DNA of 64,000 bases, taken from positions 62,001 to 126,000 of the forward strand of contig DAIMDW010000016.1 of NCBI GenBank assembly GCA_036725605.1, written 5' to 3'. The translations under genes were made by a program, and so were the position numbers. The notes beneath the pieces are model-generated. The model saw nothing but the letters and a program-made list of their open reading frames with translations, ran no database searches and was not told the origin of the DNA. Of the stretch, positions 54,804 through 63,398 are shown in pieces (position 1 is the first letter of the stretch; each line of letters begins with the position of its first letter). Source of the stretch: CALBTQ01 sp036725605. GTDB lineage: Bacteria > Lernaellota > Lernaellaia > Lernaellales > Lernaellaceae.

Positions 54804-56798
54804 ATGGGCATCGCGACAGATTTTATAGTTATTATTATTGCGGCACTCATCGGAGGCTTGATCGCGCAAAAGCTGCGACAGCCGTTGATCCTGGGGTACA
54901 TCCTCGCCGGCATCGCGATCGGCCCCTATACAGGCGGAGTGACCGTTTCGGATGTCCACCAGATAGAGATGCTGGCCGAAATCGGGGTGGCGCTCCTGCT
55001 TTTCGCGTTGGGTCTCGAGTTTTCGTTCAAGGAACTCAAACCCGTTTGGCGCGTGGCGTTGCTTGGCACTCCGATCCAGATTGCGCTCGTTATCGGCTAC
55101 GGATACTTGATCGGATCGTTTTTCGATCTGGACCACGGGGAAAGCATCTGGCTGGGAGCGATGCTCTCGCTTTCAAGCACAATGGTGCTTCTGCGGACGT
55201 TGATGAACCAGGGATGGATGGGCACGCTGTCCAGCCGGGTTATGATAGGAATGCTCATCGTGCAGGATTTGGCGATTGTCCCCATGATGATCGTGCTCCC
55301 GCAATTGAATCAGCCTTCCATCGGCTTTTGGTTGCTGGCCATCGATGCCGCGAAAGCCGCACTTTTTATCGTGTTGATGGTTCTACTTGGAACAAGGATT
55401 CTGCCCTGGGTGATGCGACTGATAGCAGGGTGGAACTCGAGAGAGCTTTTTCTATTGGCGATTACAGCGATTGGACTCGGCGTTGGATACGCGACCTATC
55501 GGATCGGATTATCATTCGCTTTCGGCGCATTTGTGGCGGGCATGGTCCTCAGCGAATCCGATTTCGGCCATCAGGCTCTCAGCGACATCATTCCCGTCCG
55601 GGATCTTTTCGGACTGCTTTTTTTCACTTCAGTCGGCATGCTGTTGAATCCCGCTTTTCTGTTCAACAACCTATCGATGGTGCTAATTCTTGTTCTGTTC
55701 GTTTCGCTGGGAAAAGGTATCATTTTCGCAGTGATCACACGGTTGTTCGGCTACGGAAACATTGTCCCCCTCGCTGCTGGTCTGGGGTTGTTTCAAATCG
55801 GCGAGTTTTCATTCGTTCTCGCACGGCTGGGTATTTCCACAAAATCAATCGACAACGAACTCTATTCACTCGTTCTGTCCACGGCGGTCGTGACGATGAT
55901 CTTGACCCCGCTGGTCTCCAGCCAAACGGCCAGACTCTATTCTCTAAAGAAAAAATGGCATAACTCCGAGCCTCTCGAAACCGTAAACCTCCCCGATGGC
56001 GGTTTGACAGATCATGTCATCATCGCCGGGGCGGGTCGAGTAGGGCTCCATATTGCGCGGGTTTTGAAACGGCTCAACCTCCCGTTTGTCATTGTCGAGA
56101 TGGATCATCGTCGCTTGGAAAAGTTGAAACAAGAAGGCCTGCCGATCATTTACGGTGATGCGAGCCAACCGGTCGTACTTGACGCTGCGGAAATTAGGCA
56201 TGCTCAATTGGTCTTAATCACAGTGCCAGGATTGGTAGTTTCCCGATCCACTGTAGAACAAGTTCGAAAGGTCAGTTCTTCACTAAAAATCGTTGCCAGA
56301 GCCTCAAATATCGAGCAAGTGGAAATTCTGCGGGAGATCGGCGTCCATGAAGTCGTGCAACCAGAGTTTGAAGCCGGTTTGGAAATGACCCGCCAAGCGT
56401 TACTGATGTTGAATGTTGCTCCCGTCGACGTTCACAAGTATTCCGATGCGGTCCGCCGAGAGTTTTATGCTTCACTCTACGAGAACTTCTCTGACTATCG
56501 AGTGCTTTCTCAGTTTCAAAACGCCGAGACGCTATTTGAACTGACGTGGATTAATGTGACGCCCAACAGTCCTATCGCAGACCGTTCGATTGGAGAGATC
56601 GGCATTCGTCGAAAGTTTGGTGTTTCCGTGGTTGGGGTTATTCGGGGAAAAGAGCTAACACCAAATCCCGATGCTGAGTTCCGATTTCAAAAGGACGATA
56701 ATATCGCTGTAATAGGTCGCCAAGAAGAGCGAAATGCTTTTCTCAACATGCTGAAAGAAGAAGGAGCGCCAATCGGGGGAAGCGCACTCCCCGATTAG
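54804..56798 (+). CDS. Kef-type CPA2 cation/proton antiporter with RCK domain
   Basis: A 664-residue membrane protein. About twelve helices (1-390) form the CPA2 exchanger, with FLFALGLEFSFKEL and SVGMLL, then an RCK/TrkA-N domain starting HVIIAGAGRVGLHIARVLKR (about 408) and a TrkA-C domain (about 575-655: PIADRSIGEIGIRRKFGVSVVGVIRG). This is the layout of KefB/KefC-like potassium/proton antiporters gated by ligand binding to RCK. No glutathione-binding ancillary protein is adjacent; the DUF3124 lipoprotein is the partner in context. AAGGAGG before ATG 54804. Its 3' end overlaps the island HTH gene by 4 bp. Confidence 0.93.
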   Translation: MGIATDFIVIIIAALIGGLIAQKLRQPLILGYILAGIAIGPYTGGVTVSDVHQIEMLAEIGVALLLFALGLEFSFKELKPVWRVALLGTPIQIALVIGYGYLIGSFFDLDHGESIWLGAMLSLSSTMVLLRTLMNQGWMGTLSSRVMIGMLIVQDLAIVPMMIVLPQLNQPSIGFWLLAIDAAKAALFIVLMVLLGTRILPWVMRLIAGWNSRELFLLAITAIGLGVGYATYRIGLSFAFGAFVAGMVLSESDFGHQALSDIIPVRDLFGLLFFTSVGMLLNPAFLFNNLSMVLILVLFVSLGKGIIFAVITRLFGYGNIVPLAAGLGLFQIGEFSFVLARLGISTKSIDNELYSLVLSTAVVTMILTPLVSSQTARLYSLKKKWHNSEPLETVNLPDGGLTDHVIIAGAGRVGLHIARVLKRLNLPFVIVEMDHRRLEKLKQEGLPIIYGDASQPVVLDAAEIRHAQLVLITVPGLVVSRSTVEQVRKVSSSLKIVARASNIEQVEILREIGVHEVVQPEFEAGLEMTRQALLMLNVAPVDVHKYSDAVRREFYASLYENFSDYRVLSQFQNAETLFELTWINVTPNSPIADRSIGEIGIRRKFGVSVVGVIRGKELTPNPDAEFRFQKDDNIAVIGRQEERNAFLNMLKEEGAPIGGSALPD

Positions 56799-57211
56799 CG
56801 GGTGATGAACTTTAATGCGACACGCTGCTCTTCCCATTCCAACGGAAACGCCTTGTTGAGGCGGGCCAGCGACAGACCGCTCGGTTCGCGGCCATAGAGG
56901 ATAGCTTCGATGATGTCGGGGGCGAGGAGCGTCAGATGCAGTTGGCGGCTGACGTAGGCGCGATCCACCTTCAGACGTTTGGCGAGAGCAGTGATTGACG
57001 GGATGCGCCCCTCGTCGAGAATGCCTTTCCACTGGTGAGCACGAACCACAGCGGCGACCAGCGGCTTTTGGTAAGAGGTTCGATCCGGCAGGTTCTGGGG
57101 CAGGCCCTCGGGCATGATGATTTCCTTGCGCCCGCCGCGTTTCTTGAACTGCATGGGAATGCGGATGCGGATGCTCTCACCTTCGTGTTGGACGGTGATT
57201 TTTTCATCCAT
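56795..57211 (-). CDS. HTH protein linked to a recombinase
   Basis: A 138-residue basic protein with IRIPMQFKKRGGRKEIIMPEG early and a helix-turn-helix in ITALAKRLKVDRAYVSRQLHLTLLAPDIIEAIL (about 73-105), like the HTH of ParB/KorB or of phage-recombination accessory proteins. Its start overlaps by 8 bp the end of the serine recombinase gene, in the same direction, so it is a co-expressed partner, perhaps a directionality or expression regulator. No clear name. Confidence 0.75.
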   Translation of the reverse strand: MDEKITVQHEGESIRIRIPMQFKKRGGRKEIIMPEGLPQNLPDRTSYQKPLVAAVVRAHQWKGILDEGRIPSITALAKRLKVDRAYVSRQLHLTLLAPDIIEAILYGREPSGLSLARLNKAFPLEWEEQRVALKFITR

Positions 57212-58757
57212 GCGCGATGCTCCTTTCTTCGTTGGGCGCGGGGGCGTCGTCGAGTTCGCTCACCAGGGAGCGGAATCCGTCGGTGCGCATAATGACCTCC
57301 ATGTCGTCAGCGTTCACGATCACGCGCTCGATCAGCAGGCTAACGATCCGCGCCTGCTCGGCGGGGAAGAGTTCATCCCACACCGTGTCCAGGTTCGCCA
57401 GCGCATCGGCGACGCGCTGCTCGGTCAGTGGCTCGGCTTCCAGTGCCGCGACCATGCCGTCGATTTCTACGATCCGTTTTTCCACCTCGCGCTTGCGCTG
57501 CGGATCGGTTTCGGTTGACAGGCTTCCGGCCAAGTCGAACCGTTCCTGTTTCAGGCGGCCGATCTCATCGGTCTCCTTTTGCTGGGCGGTGCGGAAGGTC
57601 TCGGCGATCAATTCGGGCGACCGGAAGACCGCGCGCAGTTGCGCCATGACCGCGCCCTCGATCTCGCCTGCCGCGATGGTCTTCACCGGGCAGGAGTTGT
57701 AGCCATTCTTCGAAGCGGCGATGCAGAGGTAGTAGCGATATGTCTTTCCCTTTTTCTTCGTGAAGGTCGGCCCCATCGCCCCGCCGCAGTGCCCGCACTT
57801 GATGACGCCTTTGAGCAGTGCGGGCGTCCGGGTGCGGGTTTTATTGCCGCGCACACGGCAGTTTTCTTCGAGGATCGCTTGGACCTGGTCGAACAAGGCG
57901 CGTGGCACGATGGCTTCTTGCTCGCCGGGATAGTGCTGGTCGTGGTGAATGATCTCGCCGATGTAGAGACGGTTGTTGAACATGCGATATAGGTGCATTT
58001 TGTTCCAGACGACTCCCGCGTGGGTCGTCCCCTTTTTTGTGACCCATTCTTTTGTCCGCTTACCATGTTGGTTCAGTTCCTGGGCCAGCAGTGTGGCCGA
58101 GCCGATCTGGACGAACCGTTTGAAGATGTGGCGCACAAGCTTTGCCTCAGTCGGGTTGACCACCAGCTTCTTTGCCAAGCGGTCCACATCGTAACCGAGG
58201 ACCGGCATGCCACCCATGTACTTGCCCTTGCGCTTCGAGGCGGCAACCTTGTCGCGGATGCGTTCGCCGATGATTTCGCGTTCGAATTGCGCAAATGAAA
58301 GTAGGATGTTGAGCGTGAGACGCCCCATTGATGTCGTCGTATTGAACTGCTGCGTGACCGAAACGAAGGTCACGCCCTGGCGTTCGAAAATCTCAATAAT
58401 TTTCGTGAAGTCGAGCAGCGAGCGGCTCAGTCGGTCGAGCTTGTACACGATCACACAATCGACTTGGCGGTCCTCGATGTCCTGGAGCAATCGCTGCAAA
58501 GCTGGACGATCAAGGGTGCCGCCGGAAAATCCGCCGTCGTCGTATCGGTTGGGAAGCGCCTCCCATCCCTCGTGGCGCTGACTGGCGATATACGATTCAG
58601 CCGCCTCGCGCTGTGCGTCGAGCGAATTGAATTCCTGGTCGAGACCTTCCTCGGTAGATTTTCTTGTGTAGATTGCACAACGCACCTTGGGCGTAACGCC
58701 GTTGGGCGTTTTTCCGTTGCCATCACCGTTGATTTTCTTACCGTTCCCGTTCTTCAT
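57204..58757 (-). CDS. Large serine recombinase
   Basis: A 517-residue site-specific recombinase. An N-terminal resolvase/invertase domain (about 25-165) has the nucleophile Ser in YTRKSTEEG and the motif VYKLDRLSRSLLD; then a recombinase DNA-binding domain (about 190-310), a zinc ribbon (CGHCGGAMGP with SCPVKT) and a coiled coil (about 400-450), as in phage- and ICE-type integrases. It carries out integration or excision of the element that surrounds it. It forms a tight operon with the HTH gene and the DUF2924 gene (4-bp overlap). Confidence 0.95.
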   Translation of the reverse strand: MKNGNGKKINGDGNGKTPNGVTPKVRCAIYTRKSTEEGLDQEFNSLDAQREAAESYIASQRHEGWEALPNRYDDGGFSGGTLDRPALQRLLQDIEDRQVDCVIVYKLDRLSRSLLDFTKIIEIFERQGVTFVSVTQQFNTTTSMGRLTLNILLSFAQFEREIIGERIRDKVAASKRKGKYMGGMPVLGYDVDRLAKKLVVNPTEAKLVRHIFKRFVQIGSATLLAQELNQHGKRTKEWVTKKGTTHAGVVWNKMHLYRMFNNRLYIGEIIHHDQHYPGEQEAIVPRALFDQVQAILEENCRVRGNKTRTRTPALLKGVIKCGHCGGAMGPTFTKKKGKTYRYYLCIAASKNGYNSCPVKTIAAGEIEGAVMAQLRAVFRSPELIAETFRTAQQKETDEIGRLKQERFDLAGSLSTETDPQRKREVEKRIVEIDGMVAALEAEPLTEQRVADALANLDTVWDELFPAEQARIVSLLIERVIVNADDMEVIMRTDGFRSLVSELDDAPAPNEERSIAHG

Positions 58758-59224
58758 TTACTTCCTTTCCCATTCCCTTCCTGCCGCAATCCCCAAAAAG
58801 CCGGGCCGTTCCAGTGCGTGCCGGTGATGACCTTTGTAATCGCAGTCAGCGAACGGTAGGTCTTACCCTGGAACTCGAAACCATCGCGGACCACGGTGAC
58901 CTCGTAACGGCCGCCATTCCATTCGCGTATGAGTCGAGTGCCGATTACCGGCATGCCCTTTTTTCGGGGAGCGGGCCGGTCGATTGCCGTTAGTTCGGAA
59001 TTGCCGCTTTCCCGCTCGATTTCCTGCATCCGGGCTTTGGCGCTCTCGGATAAACCGCCGTATGCCAGTTCCTGAATGCGGTGGGCGAGTCGCTTGATCA
59101 GAAAAGCTTTATTGTAGGCGGGCGGCTCCGATCCGAACAATGCGCGCCAGCGCTCCTGTAGTTCGCCGAACGACAATCGCGGCAGCTGCGCGATCTGTTT
59201 TAGGATGGTGTTTTGCTGGCTCAA
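58754..59224 (-). CDS. DUF2924 protein
   Basis: A 156-residue protein of the DUF2924 family, which nearly always accompanies large serine recombinases in phage-like islands. Anchors: ELQERWRALFGSEPPAYNKAFLIKRLAHRIQELAYGG (cited as ELQERWRALFG and FLIKRLAHRIQELAYGG) and GKTYRSLTAITKVITGTHWNGPAFWGL (KTYRSLTAIT, WNGPAFWGL). The start is a TTG at 59224 that overlaps the TGA of the small upstream gene, typical translational coupling. Biochemical role unknown. Confidence 0.85.
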   Translation of the reverse strand: MSQQNTILKQIAQLPRLSFGELQERWRALFGSEPPAYNKAFLIKRLAHRIQELAYGGLSESAKARMQEIERESGNSELTAIDRPAPRKKGMPVIGTRLIREWNGGRYEVTVVRDGFEFQGKTYRSLTAITKVITGTHWNGPAFWGLRQEGNGKGSK

Positions 59225-59397
59225 TGCCTCTCTCCTTCGTGCTCAGGTTCGACAGGATAGAGGCTCTCTCCGAACGAAACCTCAAGGCCAATCTCTGTTT
59301 TTCCGTTCTTTTTCAGTATGTTACGCACATCGCGCAGGCGCTTGCGCACGATGGCTGTTGCCAGAATTCCAGCAATTTCCTTCAACGCATGACTCAT
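59221..59397 (-). CDS. Small 58-residue gene in the recombinase operon
   Basis: ATG 59397 to TGA 59221 encodes MSHALKEIAGILATAIVRKR and on to EHEGERH, 58 residues, helical and basic in its first half. Its stop overlaps the TTG start of the DUF2924 gene. It is the first gene of the leftward recombinase operon and is preceded by the repeated leader element. Function unknown. Confidence 0.6.
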   Translation of the reverse strand: MSHALKEIAGILATAIVRKRLRDVRNILKKNGKTEIGLEVSFGESLYPVEPEHEGERH

Positions 59398-59403
59398 TGG
59401 CGC

Positions 59404-59458
59404 ACCCCTTTTTCAATTCCATAAAGAAAAGGGGGGTGCTTTTTTCGGCCAGGGGACA
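59404..59458 (-). repeat. Repeated leader element, copy 1
   Basis: Read on the minus strand, TGTCCCCTGGCC then an A-run, a six-C run and CTTTTCTTT lead into the ATG at 59397, 61 bases away. Related copies occur at 63390 and 63458 on the plus strand, the last again just before a start codon. Confidence 0.65.
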
Positions 59459-59481
59459 TGGCCCCACATTTTTCAATTGAC

Positions 59482-59499
59482 TCCTAACAGCCGTTAGGA
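59482..59499 (+). promoter_or_regulatory. LexA-box candidate
   Basis: TCCTAAC-AGCC-GTTAGGA is a perfect 7-bp inverted repeat with a 4-bp centre, lying between the leftward recombinase operon and lexA, 59 bp before the lexA ATG. The position fits autoregulation and control of the recombinase operon by the same box. Confidence 0.65.
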
Positions 59500-59557
59500 A
59501 TAAAATCCGCCCATTATGCTCGTGCGGCAGAACGCCGTCTGGAGAAACGGAGAGTTG

Positions 59558-60202
59558 ATGAAGGATTCCGGCAAGGGCAAAACACCGAAACTCACACTGC
59601 GCCAGGCCGAGACTCTGGAGTGGATTCGGAGCTTCGTTCGTTTGCACGGCAAGCCGCCGACCATGCGTGAAATCGGCGCTCAGTTCGGGATCGCCAGTTC
59701 CAGCGTGTTCGACCTGGTGAAAGCCCTCGAGCGCAAGGGTCAGCTGCGACGAGGCGAAGGCGCATCGCGGACGGTTGAGCTTGTCGGAAGGGCGAATCAA
59801 AACAAACCGGATGTCGGTTTAGAGGTTCCGATTGTCGGCCGCATCGCAGCGGGTCGTCCGATCTGGGCCGTGGAGAACATCGAGGGGACGGTCACCGTCG
59901 ATGCGGCTCTTTCGCGGCGTTACAACCGGCTGTTTGCTTTGAACGTAACGGGCGACAGCATGGAGGGTGCGGGCATCCTTGATGGCGATCTGGTGATCGT
60001 CGCGCAGCAGGAGTGGGCCGATTCAGGTGATATCGTCGTGGCGCTTATCGGCGACTCGGCGACGGTGAAGCGGTTGGAACTGGGTCGCAAGGGGGCGATC
60101 CGGCTCGTTGCCGCGAATCCGAAATACGATGACATCGTGATCCGCGATCCGGATTTTCGAATTCAGGGAAAGGTGATCGGAGTACAGCGGCACATTGGGT
60201 AA
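59558..60202 (+). CDS. lexA: LexA-type SOS repressor
   Basis: A 214-residue autocleaving repressor. N-terminal winged helix (about 12-75: LTLRQAETLEWIR, PPTMREIGAQFGIASSSVFDLV), the Ala98-Gly99 cleavage site in RIAAGRP, and the Ser134/Lys171 dyad in TGDSMEG and ATVKRLEL. It should repress genes by binding a palindrome and be cleaved on RecA activation. Island-borne LexA copies often control excision. ATG 59558 follows GGAGAG; an ATG at 59516 would add 14 residues. Confidence 0.92.
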   Translation: MKDSGKGKTPKLTLRQAETLEWIRSFVRLHGKPPTMREIGAQFGIASSSVFDLVKALERKGQLRRGEGASRTVELVGRANQNKPDVGLEVPIVGRIAAGRPIWAVENIEGTVTVDAALSRRYNRLFALNVTGDSMEGAGILDGDLVIVAQQEWADSGDIVVALIGDSATVKRLELGRKGAIRLVAANPKYDDIVIRDPDFRIQGKVIGVQRHIG

Positions 60203-60257
60203 CCGCGAGATCATCATGCCCTTGGGTTAATGGCATTGTTTGTCTTGGGGGAAGAAA

Positions 60258-61436
60258 ATGGCAAAGCGAGACGTTAAGAAGTTTGCAAACAAAAAGTTTC
60301 TCAAAACCGTGGACATGGAGTTACTGCGCCAGTTTTTCGAGCGGTTCCAGGATGATATCGATCTCGACCTGGACGCACTCACGCCGGATAGCGTCTATGA
60401 GTTTCTAACCGAAAAGCTCGGGGAGGACTGCCCGCCGGAAATGCTCGAGGACCTGCATAAGATCAGCGATATGAGCACGGATCTCGGCATGGACCTTCTG
60501 CAGCAGCGCGCCCTGTTGTCCGATCCGCCGGTGACTCTGGTTCCGATGGCGGAAACGGAAGACGGCGAAGGGGGCATGCACATCAACCCGCGATACCTGT
60601 CGTTACGAACCTACCTTGAGCATCGGGGACTGTTCGATGAGGCGCACAGGTGGTTGTCCTTCATCCACTCATCGAGTCCGGAGGAGTTCCTGGGCATCGA
60701 AGAGGATGTGGAGGTCGATCTGGACGATCCGACGCGGATTCGATTCGAGGAAGCGGCAGCCGATTATTTCAACGCGCGGTACAAGGGCAATTACTGCAAG
60801 CTTTCCTTTTTCGAGGACCATGACGGCATCAACATCCTCATCACGCACGGCAAGTATCCGGTCACGACCATCATCATCGACCACGATGAGGAAAAGCCCT
60901 TCACATTCCGAGAGGTCCGTCAGGACGCCCTGGGATTCAATCCGCAAGATGGTCGCTTGAAGGTGTATGCACCGGTTCAGGAAGAGCGCGCCAAGCTCGC
61001 GGAGCTTTTCGCCGACATCATCTTGAAACGGACGGATTTCTTCGCGCACGCGGACTGCCAGAATCTCTACACGCTCAATCCGTTGAACGACGATGACTTC
61101 AAGCTTGATGGCAGGTGGGATTCCGAGTTCAGAAACGCCTATGTGAACGAAGTGCAGATCAGCGACGGCAAGCGCGGGGGATCCGCGCTCACGGCTCGTG
61201 GACCGAAGGCGTTGGAGCGCTTGAACAGCATGAACGGCGACGGAGACACGAACGGTTGGGGCTTCGTGTATGCCAAGATCAGGTTCGAGTTTCTCATCAG
61301 GCAAAAAAAGCGCACGAAGATGGTCAAGATCAAGCCGCCGAGCATTTGCACCTTCAAGCGGGAAACTCTCGAAGAAAAAATCATGGAGCACCTGAGACGA
61401 AATGGCTTCTGCCAACCACGAAAGCCTATGGCGTAA
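60258..61436 (+). CDS. Unknown protein, first of an overlapping gene pair
   Basis: A 392-residue protein, Lys-rich at both ends. A helical acidic region (about 20-90) precedes a mixed alpha/beta part (about 110-275; EDHDGINILITHGKYPVTTIIIDHDEEKPF is cited by anchors DGINILITHG and TIIIDHDEE). The C-terminus is very basic (RQKKRTKMVKIKPP). No family is recognised. The ATG at 60258 sits behind GGGGG. It overlaps the next gene by 35 bp, so the two are co-translated. Located between lexA and a sigma-like gene in the mobile island. Confidence 0.7.
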   Translation: MAKRDVKKFANKKFLKTVDMELLRQFFERFQDDIDLDLDALTPDSVYEFLTEKLGEDCPPEMLEDLHKISDMSTDLGMDLLQQRALLSDPPVTLVPMAETEDGEGGMHINPRYLSLRTYLEHRGLFDEAHRWLSFIHSSSPEEFLGIEEDVEVDLDDPTRIRFEEAAADYFNARYKGNYCKLSFFEDHDGINILITHGKYPVTTIIIDHDEEKPFTFREVRQDALGFNPQDGRLKVYAPVQEERAKLAELFADIILKRTDFFAHADCQNLYTLNPLNDDDFKLDGRWDSEFRNAYVNEVQISDGKRGGSALTARGPKALERLNSMNGDGDTNGWGFVYAKIRFEFLIRQKKRTKMVKIKPPSICTFKRETLEEKIMEHLRRNGFCQPRKPMA

Positions 61437-62436
61437 ACTCATCGAGGCGACAATCGACGTCGGTGATGCGCGCATTTCCAAAGCGGAATTGAACGCATTC
61501 GGGCAACGCGCTCTTGACGCTATGCTCCAAGACCGCCTTTTGTTTGAGGAAGCCATTTCCGACGAACTCGGCATTTGCGGCTGCAGCAATGACGAATGCG
61601 TCGCTGTTCTGGAGTGCATTGACGGCAAGTATTGGTCAGTCTGCCCCAGCGGACAGCGGCGCGCCATTCCGTTGTCGGAAGACGACGTCACCTTCTACCG
61701 TCTCAATACAAAGGAACTTCTAAAGCGCCTGCGAGCGGCCAACGAACTGACCGGCGAGGATATTTCCATCATCGCCAAAGAAAACATCTATCTCCTCGGG
61801 AAAACAGAGGCGGGCATCGATCCGTTGTCCGTACTTTATTGCCGAAGATTGAGTCGTCGAAATGCAACCGATGTTTTTCATCAGGCGCGCGGGGCCATTA
61901 CAGGAGATAAAATCCTTTTGGCTACGGCGAACGGATTCAACCTCGGTCTGACGGAATCCCGCCAGGCGGAAGCTTTGAACATCTTCCCTTTCCGGCTTTG
62001 CGACTACCAAAAATCGCCCGACTCTCCGAGGCTGGATTGGTCGGCCATCGTTTCGAAGGTCTTGCAGCTGCGAAAAGACGAAACGCGGGCGATGCTCTTC
62101 GTGGACAGCACTTGTCACTATGCCCGGTTCAAGAACCAAGTGCTCGACATTAGCTCAAGGCCGTTCGTGGTGCTTGTCGCCCTGGCGAAAACCGCAAAAA
62201 GAAGTTTCGGCGAAGGGTATGTGCTGACCGAAGACATTCAACTGCAACTTACGGGACGCAGTGCGGAGACAATTCAAGGCACCCGCCTGGCCGATAATGT
62301 TCGAGAGATTAGAAATGTCCTCCAGAAGATGGCCGCAGAAAATCTTCTCACCGATGCCGATGTAAATCTCATCGAAAATAAAAAAGGCGTCGGCTATCGA
62401 CTCACCATTCCGCACGAACAAATCCTCGTGATCTGA
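61402..62436 (+). CDS. Unknown protein with Cys cluster and winged-helix-like C-terminus
   Basis: A 344-residue protein. Early Cys cluster (CGCSNDECVAVLEC, then C about 16 on) could bind zinc. The middle has no named motif. The C-terminal 90 residues (about 255-340: SRPFVVLVALAKTA, LADNVREIRNVLQKM, IENKKGVGYRLTI) look like an OmpR-type winged-helix DNA-binding domain without a receiver. It may be a transcription factor for the pair or an effector that binds DNA. A strong terminator follows at 62471. Confidence 0.7.
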   Translation: MASANHESLWRKLIEATIDVGDARISKAELNAFGQRALDAMLQDRLLFEEAISDELGICGCSNDECVAVLECIDGKYWSVCPSGQRRAIPLSEDDVTFYRLNTKELLKRLRAANELTGEDISIIAKENIYLLGKTEAGIDPLSVLYCRRLSRRNATDVFHQARGAITGDKILLATANGFNLGLTESRQAEALNIFPFRLCDYQKSPDSPRLDWSAIVSKVLQLRKDETRAMLFVDSTCHYARFKNQVLDISSRPFVVLVALAKTAKRSFGEGYVLTEDIQLQLTGRSAETIQGTRLADNVREIRNVLQKMAAENLLTDADVNLIENKKGVGYRLTIPHEQILVI

Positions 62437-62470
62437 TTCCGTTCCGCTATCCAGTTTTTTAATGGGAATT

Positions 62471-62502
62471 CGCCGCCTTTTTTGGCGGCTTTTTCATTTT
62501 TT
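62471..62502 (+). terminator. Intrinsic terminator after the two-gene module
   Basis: GCCGCC (62472-62477) pairs with GGCGGC (62484-62489), followed by TTTTTCATTTTTT. Confidence 0.85.
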
Positions 62503-62607
62503 AACTGTTTATTTCCCTTCTAATTCAACACGTTAGCTTTCCCATGAAATTCCCATCGTAAATCCACGCTCATCCCAAAAAGGGGGTTTCCGTACCGGAT
62601 AAATGAA

Positions 62608-62637
62608 TTGGGCACACCGAACCGTGGAGGTGCCCAA
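62608..62637. promoter_or_regulatory. Palindromic site before the sigma-like gene
   Basis: TTGGGCAC (62608-62615) and GTGCCCAA (62630-62637) are perfect inverted 8-bp copies, 14 bp apart, about 80 bp before the sigma-like start. Possible operator. Confidence 0.45.
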
Positions 62638-62717
62638 TCGAACGGATCGTCTTTGAGTTTCGGGAATGGCTGGAACGGGAAACGACATCAAAAACATTTC
62701 AAAACCGCTTCGCGGCG

Positions 62718-63398
62718 ATGCGCGTTCGCTGTCCATCTTTGCACGCGTTTCCGGATGCCTGGTCGATGCGGGATGTGCTGAGGCGCGACTCCCCCTGGCC
62801 GCAATCGGCTCGCGACGCGATCATCGCCGAACTGCTGGTCTTCGACCCTTCGTGCAACGCCGCAGTCGATCAAGTACTGCTGGTCCTCTGTCTGCCGATC
62901 ATCGAAGCGGTTTTTGTCAGAAAGCGCAATTACGATCCAGATCGTGATGATCTCTGGCAAACCCTGATCCAGGTCTTTTTCACTGTTATCCGCCGACTGG
63001 ACATATCGCAACGCCCATCCTCCATCCCTCAAAAAATCTTTAACGATCTTCAACACGACCTGTACGCCCGCTACGAGTCGGCCTGGGACTGGAACCGGCG
63101 GATGGTCGTTTACGACGATTTCGCCAAGGACAAGGCGAACCTGCGCCTCGTCCCCTCGCCTGAAGACGAACTCCAGCGCGCCTCCATCCAGAAAGATGCA
63201 CTCGCCAGGCTTCGGCAATGGCGCGACGAGGGACGCATCGACGAATTCGATTTTCTTCTGCTCACCGCGACAGAGGTTTATGGCCGCGAAATCAAGGAGT
63301 TCGCCGCTGAACAAAACCGCGATTACGAGGCGGTGAAGAAACGCCGCCAGCGTCTTCTCAAGAAAATTTCAACTTTTGGGGGCGCCAATGTCCCCTGA
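62718..63398 (+). CDS. Sigma-factor-like protein
   Basis: A 226-residue protein with features of a small sigma-70-type factor: LLVFDPSCNAAVDQVLLVLCLPIIEAVF and DPDRDDLWQTLIQVFF resemble region 2, and EFDFLLLTATEVYGREIKEFAAEQNRDYEAVKKRRQRLLKKI (anchors TATEVYGREIKEFA and AVKKRRQRLLKK) matches the region 4 helix-turn-helix. Similarity is only moderate, so it may be a sigma-like DNA-binding protein of phage origin. The start at 62718 is uncertain. It lies in the mobile island and could direct its own promoters. Confidence 0.65.
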   Translation: MRVRCPSLHAFPDAWSMRDVLRRDSPWPQSARDAIIAELLVFDPSCNAAVDQVLLVLCLPIIEAVFVRKRNYDPDRDDLWQTLIQVFFTVIRRLDISQRPSSIPQKIFNDLQHDLYARYESAWDWNRRMVVYDDFAKDKANLRLVPSPEDELQRASIQKDALARLRQWRDEGRIDEFDFLLLTATEVYGREIKEFAAEQNRDYEAVKKRRQRLLKKISTFGGANVP

